Origin: DASYAN01 sp036501345
GTDB taxonomy: Bacteria > Chloroflexota > Ktedonobacteria > Ktedonobacterales > Ktedonobacteraceae
Direction: 5' to 3'
Length of the DNA stretch: 6,429 nucleotides
NCBI GenBank assembly: GCA_036501345.1
Contig: DASYAN010000104.1
Location: 1 to 6,429 of the forward strand
The notes under the pieces are model-generated. The model ran no database searches, had not been told where the DNA came from, and saw only the letters and a program-made list of their open reading frames with translations. Of this stretch, positions 1 through 5,673 are shown piece by piece. Positions within the stretch are counted from its first letter, which is position 1; each line of letters starts with the position of its first letter. A program made the position numbers and the translations under genes.

Positions 1-1007
1 CACTCACGACAGTAGCGTGGTAGTGTGTCTCGCTTGGCTTGACCGAACTGGTGTTGCTGAGGCGAATCGACCATGGCAAGCAGTGGCCGTTGCTTCAAGT
101 TGCCCAGCTTGTAGCGCGGCTCTACAAAGTGGTCGCATGAATAGACGTCGCCTGTATGTTCCATTGCCAGTGCTTTACCGCACGTTTCTTCAAATACACA
201 CAGTCCGGGTGGTGCTCCAACCCATGCAGCCAGTGCTACATCGAAGATCTGTACAAAGATATTGCCAACATCGTGACGTACCCATTCATCAAAAACGGCT
301 ATCAAGAACGCTCCGTACTGCTGCCCGGTTACTGATCGTGTAGTTACTTGATTGCCTTCTTGAAAACCTGTGTCATTGTCGCGCTCGACGATGGGGATAA
401 ATTGCATAAATTGCGTGCCAACCTCGTCGCGCAGAAAATGGTAGACCTCCAATGGATGCCCGACGTTAGCACTATGCAGCGTGGTCAGGATATTAAATTG
501 GACATGGTGTTTTTTAAGTCGTTCTAATCCAGCCATCACGTGGTTGAATGTCGGTTTACCACCTTTATCCACGCGATAGATATCGTGCATTTCACGCGGG
601 CCGTCGAGGCTGAGGCCGATCAAGAAGTTGTGTTCGCGAAAAAATGTGCACCAATCATCATCCAGTGTCGTACCATTTGTTTGTAATGTATTCTGGATTT
701 GCATACCCGGTCGCTGGTATTTTTGCTGCAATTCCAGTGCCTGCCGGAAGAAGTCCAGACCCATCAATGTTGGTTCGCCGCCTTGCCAGGCAAAGGTGAC
801 TTCGGGTACGCGCTGAGCCTCGATATATTGCCGTGTGTAGTCTTCTAGCAGATCACGAGCCATGCGAAAACGGCTCCCAGGATAGAGCAACTCTTTGGCG
901 AGATAGTAGCAATAAGTGCAATCAAGATTACAAATTGCACCACGAGGTTTGAGCATAATATGAAAGGCAGGTGGGGCCGTTGTGGCCATATCAGGGCTCT
1001 GGGTCAT
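1..1007 (-). CDS. Anaerobic sulfatase-maturating enzyme (radical SAM/SPASM), 3' end beyond window
   Basis: Enzymes of this family (anSME) oxidise an active-site Cys or Ser of a sulfatase to formylglycine in the cytoplasm, using S-adenosylmethionine and iron-sulfur clusters. The 335 residues visible show the radical SAM motif CNLDCTYC (CX3CX2C; Cys26, Cys30, Cys33), then QGGEPT (75-80), QTNG (109-112) and the SPASM part: Cys270, Cys276, and YSCDHF with Cys291 and Asp292. Asp292 matches the proposed catalytic Asp of characterised anSMEs. The end reads RYCRE at the window edge, where the next auxiliary-cluster cysteines are expected. Family members are about 370-400 residues, so roughly 85% is present. 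The ATG at 1007 directly follows AAAGAG, with almost no spacing. The frame stays open upstream, and GTG at 1034 (with AAGGGA about 12 bases before it) is an alternative start. No sulfatase is visible. Family assignment is secure; the substrate is unknown. Confidence 0.93.
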   Translation of the reverse strand, partial: MTQSPDMATTAPPAFHIMLKPRGAICNLDCTYCYYLAKELLYPGSRFRMARDLLEDYTRQYIEAQRVPEVTFAWQGGEPTLMGLDFFRQALELQQKYQRPGMQIQNTLQTNGTTLDDDWCTFFREHNFLIGLSLDGPREMHDIYRVDKGGKPTFNHVMAGLERLKKHHVQFNILTTLHSANVGHPLEVYHFLRDEVGTQFMQFIPIVERDNDTGFQEGNQVTTRSVTGQQYGAFLIAVFDEWVRHDVGNIFVQIFDVALAAWVGAPPGLCVFEETCGKALAMEHTGDVYSCDHFVEPRYKLGNLKQRPLLAMVDSPQQHQFGQAKRDTLPRYCRE

Positions 1008-1088
1008 CTCTTTACATACATCTTTCCATAACACACAGCTGGAGCTTCCCTTAAGAATTTGACCAAAGTTACAGGCAATTACAGAAGT

Positions 1089-1349
1089 TTACACTCTACT
1101 CTCCCCTTCACTACCTGCGGTAATGCGATCGGCGAGACCGTAGCACGATTTTTCAAAGATGCTATGATGCCTATATCGTACCATAGTTAACAATACATAG
1201 TCTGATTTGTGCTGAGCTTGGCCCAAGCAAGCCATTGTGTAAAGTAGATGAGCAACTAGGATGGGATACCAACTACCAAGTGCCTCTGCGACGGTGGTCT
1301 GTGACCAGCCTCGCCGTCTTCGTTCTGCTCGCAACAGAGAGAATTTCAT
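1089..1349 (-). pseudogene. Truncated XRE-type helix-turn-helix regulator remnant
   Basis: The 86-codon frame starts MKFSLLRAERRRRGWSQTTV and continues AEALG. This matches the start of XRE/HTH_3 domains found at the N-terminus of many Ktedonobacteria regulators (known family pattern, from memory). Similarity stops at about residue 25, exactly where the recognition helix (usually a T-x-x-VSRWE-like segment) should begin. The remaining 60 residues (from SWYPILVAHLL to the C-terminus) match nothing I recognise, and I could not find the missing helix in the other two frames. A plausible ribosome site, AAAAGGA, lies 11 bases before the ATG. It sits 81 bases upstream of the maturase on the same strand. 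The best reading is a regulator decayed by an internal deletion. A real small protein with half an HTH is less likely, because it could not bind DNA in the usual way. Confidence 0.5.
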
Positions 1350-1707
1350 CTGATGTATTTTCCTTTTAGCTCAATCTTTCTAAAAACTACCGTAAATGCA
1401 GTATAGAAGAAGTTTGTCTACTTCTCCAGGGGGAAAGAGGGAAGAATGTCACTAATGTTGTCTAACAAATCGCCGAGTATGACAAAGAAACCTGATTTTG
1501 ACGTTGCTGCTTGCTAGATCGCTCTCCTCGATCTGAGGATTGTCTCTCTATTAGAAGGGTAACCGATGAAAGGAGATGCTGGTAAGTGACATTGATGACA
1601 TTTTGTTGGGTTAGGAGACGCTGTGTAAAGGTGTTATCAATGTCACCTATCGCTATTTCTACTGCATTGAAAGATGAAGTTTGTCAATCAAGAGCCAGTA
1701 GAGCACT
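1350..1707. other. Gene-free stretch between pseudokinase 3' end and regulator remnant
   Basis: No frame here has a convincing start, ribosome site and protein family. What is visible: a 6-bp inverted repeat AGAAGT/ACTTCT (1408-1413 and 1420-1425) upstream of the regulator remnant; the octamer GTGACATT or its complement three times (1443-1450, 1586-1593, 1639-1646), two of them forming the inverted repeat listed separately; and a palindromic GTAGAG-CA-CTCTAC at 1698-1711 that overlaps the pseudokinase stop codon. No hairpin with a U-run that would make a clear intrinsic terminator for the pseudokinase gene was found. Confidence 0.6.
1581..1651. repeat. Imperfect inverted repeat, 20-bp arms, 31-bp spacer
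   Basis: The arm at 1581-1600 (GGTAAGTGACATTGATGACA) and the reverse complement of 1632-1651 (GATAGGTGACATTGATAACA) agree at 17 of 20 positions. The core GTGACATTGAT is identical in both. It lies about 57 bases beyond the pseudokinase stop codon. The spacer contains TTTTGTTGGGTTAGGAGAC. Arms of this type can be terminal or transposase-binding repeats of an insertion sequence or a small non-autonomous element, but no transposase or target duplication was recognised. As RNA it could also form a long stem with a large loop. No U-run follows, so it is not a standard terminator. Confidence 0.6.
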
Positions 1708-3486
1708 CTACAGAATAGCTACCGCATCAATAAAGGCCGTATTATCCCCACTATTGCTATCAAGTCCCTGGAAGCTCAATACATGGTTGCCAGCACTGAC
1801 GGTGAAGCTACCAGTGCTATACCGTTTGTATTTGAAGCCACTAGGTGTGAAAGTGCCTACCACCTGCCCATCAATCCACAGGCGGAAGTTCTGGACGCTC
1901 TTATTGACTCCTTTACGTTGAGCCGCAGAGAACGAGATCTGATAGTTACCTGCTGCAAAGCTGATTGTCTGGCGGATCAAGCCTGTTTCCTGCAAAAAGG
2001 CGACCTGCGTCCCTTGCGGAGCATTGGGATTGTTACTGGTGAAAGCACTGCCATTAGCGGCAATGCCTCCCCCATTGCTGAAAGTCCATCTGCTCCCGGT
2101 GGGACCGTACTGATATCCAGCGTGGCCCAGCCAAGGTGTTTCGAAGCCAGCATCGGCGACTGTCGGTACTGGAGGTGGTGTGGGTGTTGGTGCTCTTGTT
2201 GGTGTTGGTGATGGTGTAGGTGTCGCAGTTGGTGTAGGTATGGCAGTTGGTGAGGGATGTGGAACTAGCGATGAGAATGTAACTTGCGGGGATGGTACTA
2301 TCTGCTGCCCAGCACGCCTTGCCGTGGTGCCCAACTGTTGCAAGGGATTGTTCTGCCAGGAAAAAATGTGGGATATTTCGCTTGTTGCGCCTAGCACAGT
2401 TCCTAGACAGGCAAAGACCAGCCAGATTTGTACTGCTGTTGTGGTTCTGGCTCCTCGTTTCTGGCTCGTTTGGTTTTGTGTCATCGAAGGCAGAAGCTTG
2501 GAGTGTAGTGCAATAGGACTTTCCTCATGCGTCTCATGGTAACCAGAATCTTCTACAGGCAACATCGCGTCCTCCAAAAAAGTTGGAGATGGCGCAAGGC
2601 CTTCTTCTTGTATTTGTGTCTCTGTTGTTGCCGATGAGGATGCAGCTGAGAGTCCAACTGCGACATGTAAGGCCTGATTGAATTGTAAGACGCTCTCATA
2701 GCGATCATTGACATCTTTGGCTATGGCTTTGAGGATTATCTGCTCGATTAGTTGCGAAAGGCTTGGATTGATCTGTGTCGGGGAAACTACCGTTTCGGTG
2801 CTGAAATTGTGCTGGAGAGATGAGTCTGAGGGAGAGAAGGCTGGACGACCGGTAAATAGTTCGTATGCGACACACCCTAAAGCATACTGGTCACTCTGGC
2901 TGCTTCTCTGGCCTGTGATCTGCTCGGGAGCCGTATATGGGGAAGTAGAATGGAGAGCAAGATCAGTGGAACTAGAATCTTCGCTAAAAGCCATTGGGTC
3001 CACGTCGGAGAGCAATACCTGATCATGCTCTGTGAAAAGAATATTTTCCGGTTTGACATTTCCATGAACAATCTGCTGTTGATGCAAATAGTCGAGAGCC
3101 TGACTTATCTGCTCAATAAGTCTCAGAATTTCTTCCGTAGGCAGTAATGTTGATACTTGTCGATCCAGTCGCTGGCGCAGTGATCTACCTGTTGCATGTT
3201 TCATGATCATGTAAGGCCATCCATCTCTGAACCCGACATCGATCACTGAAAGTAGGTGGGGATGTTTCAGTTGGCAGAGCGACTGAGCTTCTTGCAGAAA
3301 AGCTTCACGCTCATTGTGGGGCTGGAGTCGTAGCCGCCTCTTCATGTATACTTTTATCACAACCATTTGCCACGGAGGCACTGTCGATTGCGCTAGATGA
3401 ACTCGGTTGTCCCCATGTGATGACAGTTGAGAGAGGGGTTGATACACCCCAAATTCTTTCTCCGTATCGATATTACCCAATGACAT
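1708..3486 (-). CDS. Membrane-anchored Ser/Thr kinase-fold protein, predicted pseudokinase, with extracytoplasmic beta-sandwich domain
   Basis: Numbered from the longest frame (TTG at 3588, 626 residues). Residues 45-310 form a Hanks-type kinase domain: VVIK Lys79, helix-C Glu100, HGNVKPEN at 175-182, DVD at 195-197, APE at 220-222, Asp233 of DQYALG, and Arg296. The catalytic HRD aspartate is Asn177, the glycine loop (LSQLSSHGD) has lost GxGxxG, and DFG is DVD. Catalysis is therefore predicted weak or absent, though Lys79 and Asp195 remain. A membrane helix at about 385-402 follows the basic QKRGAR, giving an inside kinase and an outside C-terminus. Next come a Pro/Thr-rich stalk (445-476) and a domain at 479-626 starting GFETP and ending DNTAFIDAVAIL, like galactose-binding-type beta-sandwiches of Chloroflexota proteins. 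I prefer ATG 3486 (residue 35), which follows AGGGGA by one base and abuts the domain. ATG 3573 and TTG 3588 lack ribosome sites, and 3588 lies at the edge of a dispersed repeat. Confidence 0.88.
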   Translation of the reverse strand: MSLGNIDTEKEFGVYQPLSQLSSHGDNRVHLAQSTVPPWQMVVIKVYMKRRLRLQPHNEREAFLQEAQSLCQLKHPHLLSVIDVGFRDGWPYMIMKHATGRSLRQRLDRQVSTLLPTEEILRLIEQISQALDYLHQQQIVHGNVKPENILFTEHDQVLLSDVDPMAFSEDSSSTDLALHSTSPYTAPEQITGQRSSQSDQYALGCVAYELFTGRPAFSPSDSSLQHNFSTETVVSPTQINPSLSQLIEQIILKAIAKDVNDRYESVLQFNQALHVAVGLSAASSSATTETQIQEEGLAPSPTFLEDAMLPVEDSGYHETHEESPIALHSKLLPSMTQNQTSQKRGARTTTAVQIWLVFACLGTVLGATSEISHIFSWQNNPLQQLGTTARRAGQQIVPSPQVTFSSLVPHPSPTAIPTPTATPTPSPTPTRAPTPTPPPVPTVADAGFETPWLGHAGYQYGPTGSRWTFSNGGGIAANGSAFTSNNPNAPQGTQVAFLQETGLIRQTISFAAGNYQISFSAAQRKGVNKSVQNFRLWIDGQVVGTFTPSGFKYKRYSTGSFTVSAGNHVLSFQGLDSNSGDNTAFIDAVAIL

Positions 3487-3491
3487 GTCCC

Positions 3492-3519
3492 CTATAGTAA
3501 ATCTTCTATAGATATCTAT
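3492..3519 (-). promoter_or_regulatory. Palindromic leader element upstream of pseudokinase start
   Basis: ATAGATATCTAT (3508-3519) is a perfect 12-bp palindrome, 22 bases upstream of the preferred ATG at 3486. CTATAG occurs at 3492-3497 and again at 3506-3511, the second overlapping the palindrome edge. The placement would suit an operator or a leader structure if translation starts at 3486. If it starts further upstream, the palindrome is inside the coding region. No matching -35/-10 pair could be assigned with confidence. Confidence 0.3.
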
Positions 3520-3593
3520 CGGTATAACGAACGATGTTGGAGTCTGATAAGAACCATAGGTCATATGACTCATAACATCGAGGCACAAGTTGG

Positions 3594-3632
3594 GTAGGCC
3601 CTACAGGGGATTTGTGCTTGGTGATGGGAACC
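3594..3632. repeat. Dispersed repeat, copy 1
   Basis: GTAGGCCCTACAGGGGATTTGT at 3594-3615 matches 6011-6035 except for two substitutions and a 3-base insertion there. Weaker similarity (TGAT followed by ACC) continues to about 3632. The copy sits in the space between the repeat-protein gene and the pseudokinase. CACAA at 3584-3588 and TTGTG at 3612-3616 could pair around it. It looks like a short genome-dispersed palindromic element and not part of a gene. Confidence 0.55.
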
Positions 3633-3818
3633 TGATAGTCCATTTGAGTGCATGATTGTAAAGGTTTGTAAATGCTCTCTGATGTAAAAAATGATGTCAG
3701 AATTGAGCAGAAGAGCACCTAGCTGCCCTCAAGGATTCTCTCTCTGGAACTTTACCCCATCACACTGCCTCTCGCAACCTTCCCCTCCTTTTGCTTTGAC
3801 TTTGTCCAAACGTCAATT
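3633..3818. other. Intergenic stretch between repeat-protein gene and pseudokinase gene
   Basis: No gene is supported here. The short minus-strand frame across 3506-3718 overlaps the dispersed repeat and the pseudokinase start and has no recognisable family. Just past the repeat-protein stop codon (3819-3821) there is a weak TTGAC/GTCAA inverted repeat around 3795-3816, without a U-run on the minus strand, so I do not call a terminator. Confidence 0.5.
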
Positions 3819-5603
3819 TTATATTTTCCTCCTAGTACTTCCTAACGCGCATGTTGCACTATCATACTCTATTTGGGTCATTTTACCTCTTTTTTTGCGA
3901 TCCTTAAGCTTAGCACGTACTTGAGTAATTTGCTCATCAGTAAGTGGAGGCCAATGCTTTATGCCAGGAGTTTTCACGGGGTTCATGTACGTAACAGCAA
4001 TGCTAGCAATGGTTTGTGAACCCATATCCGTTTGGGAGGATAATTGCTGCGAAGAAGAGGGTGCATTAACTTGGCTGGCGAAAGCTAGTGGGACATCATG
4101 CCTGGTAGATGTTTCCCCAGTGGTTGGTGTCGTGGCTTCCATCGGCGCACCAGCTCCTAAGCTCGTATTGGACGAATCGAAATAGGGTCTATTATGTTCT
4201 GTATGCGCTGCTTCTATTGCATCTGAATCATCTGTTGTCCTAACGGCATCTAAAGCTGCTTTCGATGCTTTTTTGGTTGCACGTCCCATTGCTTTATCAT
4301 ATTTTGCGCGTGCTGCTGCTATCAATGCTGGATCTCTTGTTGCATAAGCAGCATCTAAAGCTGCTCTCGCCGCTGCTCTTCTCGCTTTTTTGCCTGTATA
4401 TCCCGTTGCTCTATCGCGTTCTGCGCGTGCTACTTCTATCAATACTGGATCACCTATTGCCCTAGCAGTATCTAAGTTTGCTTTCGATGCTCTTTGGGCT
4501 GTACGTCCCATTGCTTTATCATGTTTTGCGCGTGATGCTGCTATCAATACTGGATCATCTGATGCAATAGCAGCAACGAGAGTAGCTTTAGATGCTGCTC
4601 TTCTCGCTTGTTTGGCTGAATATCCCGCTGTTCTAGCTAGTTCTGCACGTGCTGCTGCTATCAATACTGGATCACCTGATGCAGTAGCAGAATCTAAAGC
4701 TGTTCTCACTGTTTTTTTGGCTGCATATCCCATTTTTCTATCATGTTCTGCACGTGCTGCTGCTATCAATACTGGATCACCTGATGCAATAGCAGAATCT
4801 AAAGCTGCTTTCGTCGTTGCTCTATCTGTATGTCCCATTGCTTTATTGTGTTCTGCACGTGCTGCTGCTATTTGTTCTGGATCACCTGATGCAATAGCAG
4901 AATCTAAAGCTGCTTTCATCGCTGCTCTTCTCACTTCTTGGCCTGTATATCCCGTTGCTCTATTGTGTTCTGCGTGCGCTACTATTGCCTCTGGGTCTCC
5001 TGTTGCATTGGAAACGTCTAAATCTGCCTCCATCGCTGTTATTCTATTTTGTGTATTTGATTGTGGAGCATTACTGGCTCGTGTATCATACTGAAGTGCA
5101 TCCTTTGGTGTAATTCCCAAACTAGTCATTCCGCTCGCCAACTCAGTTGAAGCTGGCATAGGAAAAGACAAGTTGGTATCAGAGATTTGAGAAGATATAT
5201 GAGAAAAATTACCATAGGGGGCTGGCGGATTTATGGAAAAAGCATTATTTCGAGAGACAAAAGGAGCACTAGAAGAGCTTGCTTGAGGGTTATAACCAGG
5301 GTTAGCAAGGTAGTCCCCTGGAGCGATGTCGTGTTGTAATTGTTGTCGAGTCCCTCCGAGTCTTTGTGCGATTTGTTCGGCTTGTTGTGCACGGATATTC
5401 GCCATATAATCCACAGAAGTGATTCCTGATGCTGGATGCCATCCAAACCGTTGTGCCTCGTTTCCGCTTTGTATTCGAAGGGCTTGTTGCCTTTGCTCTT
5501 CCAGACGACGATGTTCATGTACATTCCTCCAAGGCTGTTGCCCAGAAGGCAATGAGTTGTCAGTGGTGTCAGGTCGACCAAACGATTTACCACTTTGTCT
5601 CAT
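3819..5603 (-). CDS. Hypothetical protein with eight tandem 35/39-residue Ala-rich helical repeats and SHOCT-like C-terminus
   Basis: The 594-residue product is of no family I recognise. AAGGAG seven bases before ATG 5603 fixes the start. There is no signal peptide or membrane helix, so it is probably cytoplasmic. Order: a charged Gln-rich N-terminus (25-95) with two related motifs, DYMAN (65-69) and DYLAN (97-101); a Ser/Asn/Pro-rich, probably disordered linker (102-190); eight repeats (191 to about 480) with core KAALDxAxASGDPxLIAAAR then AEHDxAMG, each reading as two helices around a GDP turn; a second low-complexity linker (480-545); and a C-terminal piece from WPPLTDEQI to RGKMTQIEYDSA (551-583). 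That last piece has the G-x-[IM]-T-x-x-E-[FY] pattern of SHOCT-type oligomerisation hairpins. The repeat length is TPR/PPR-like, but the TPR consensus residues are absent. A scaffold or binding role is inferred only from the architecture. Confidence 0.85.
   Translation of the reverse strand: MRQSGKSFGRPDTTDNSLPSGQQPWRNVHEHRRLEEQRQQALRIQSGNEAQRFGWHPASGITSVDYMANIRAQQAEQIAQRLGGTRQQLQHDIAPGDYLANPGYNPQASSSSAPFVSRNNAFSINPPAPYGNFSHISSQISDTNLSFPMPASTELASGMTSLGITPKDALQYDTRASNAPQSNTQNRITAMEADLDVSNATGDPEAIVAHAEHNRATGYTGQEVRRAAMKAALDSAIASGDPEQIAAARAEHNKAMGHTDRATTKAALDSAIASGDPVLIAAARAEHDRKMGYAAKKTVRTALDSATASGDPVLIAAARAELARTAGYSAKQARRAASKATLVAAIASDDPVLIAASRAKHDKAMGRTAQRASKANLDTARAIGDPVLIEVARAERDRATGYTGKKARRAAARAALDAAYATRDPALIAAARAKYDKAMGRATKKASKAALDAVRTTDDSDAIEAAHTEHNRPYFDSSNTSLGAGAPMEATTPTTGETSTRHDVPLAFASQVNAPSSSQQLSSQTDMGSQTIASIAVTYMNPVKTPGIKHWPPLTDEQITQVRAKLKDRKKRGKMTQIEYDSATCALGSTRRKI
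4164..5033 (-). repeat. Coding tandem repeat array, eight units
   Basis: Units aligned on the conserved Leu of KAALD (residues 195, 233, 268, 303, 342, 377, 416, 451) are spaced 38, 35, 35, 39, 35, 39 and 35 residues apart. Long units carry an extra RRAA-type insertion in the linker (GQEVRRAA, KQARRAA, KKARRAA); short units lack it. The DNA is also repetitive: the plus-strand string GCTGCTGCTATCAATACTGG and close variants recur in most units, so the array is prone to misassembly and to copy-number change. The eighth unit and the first are the most diverged, as expected for array edges. Confidence 0.85.
4266..4709 (-). repeat. Duplicated 222-bp two-repeat super-unit
   Basis: Repeats 4+5 (4488-4709) and repeats 6+7 (4266-4487) are each exactly 74 codons. 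Both have the order long unit then short unit: GY plus ARRAA linker, then GR plus AS linker. Long shared stretches are visible in DNA, for example CGTCCCATTGCTTTATCAT at the same place in both. This points to duplication of a 222-bp block, while repeats 2 and 3 are two short units in a row and break the alternation. Confidence 0.7.
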
Positions 5604-5610
5604 ATAATTT

Positions 5611-5616
5611 CTCCTT
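5611..5616 (-). promoter_or_regulatory. Ribosome binding site of the repeat-protein gene
   Basis: On the minus strand AAGGAG lies seven bases before ATG 5603. It is the best Shine-Dalgarno sequence in the window and decides this start. Confidence 0.8.
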
Positions 5617-5624
5617 TTAAGGTA

Positions 5625-5673
5625 TATTTTATGCTTATGTTAGCGAAACGGCATAATGAAATGTATTTTATGC
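5625..5673. promoter_or_regulatory. Repeated TTATGC half-sites in the AT-rich leader of the repeat-protein gene
   Basis: TATTTTATGC occurs at 5625-5634 and at 5664-5673, 39 bases apart, in the same orientation. GCATAA at 5651-5656 forms an inverted pair with the second copy. The sites lie 22-70 bases upstream of ATG 5603, in an AT-rich tract that also has TATAAT on the minus strand (about 5678-5683). That TATAAT has no good -35 box at 17 bases. A promoter with a regulator-binding cluster is plausible but unproven. Confidence 0.35.

Noticed and set aside
17..816. Plus-strand frames at 17-343 and 628-816
   Set aside because: They lie opposite the radical SAM maturase, which has diagnostic cysteine motifs over the same DNA.
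1698..1711. Palindrome at the pseudokinase stop codon as a terminator
   Set aside because: It can form at most a 5-bp stem with a 4-base loop and is not followed by a U-run on the minus strand.
2180..2542. Plus-strand frame rich in Gly/Val
   Set aside because: It is the reverse complement of the Pro/Thr-rich stalk and the membrane segment of the pseudokinase, and its composition is explained by that.
4164..5033. Periodic repeats considered as a CRISPR array or TPR protein
   Set aside because: The period is constant coding sequence with no variable spacers, so it is not CRISPR. The TPR consensus residues are missing.
4390..5094. 234-codon plus-strand open frame opposite the tandem repeats
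   Set aside because: It is the antisense shadow of the repeat array: periodic codons keep the opposite frame free of stops. It has no ribosome site and no family, and the minus-strand frame is longer and has a strong AAGGAG.
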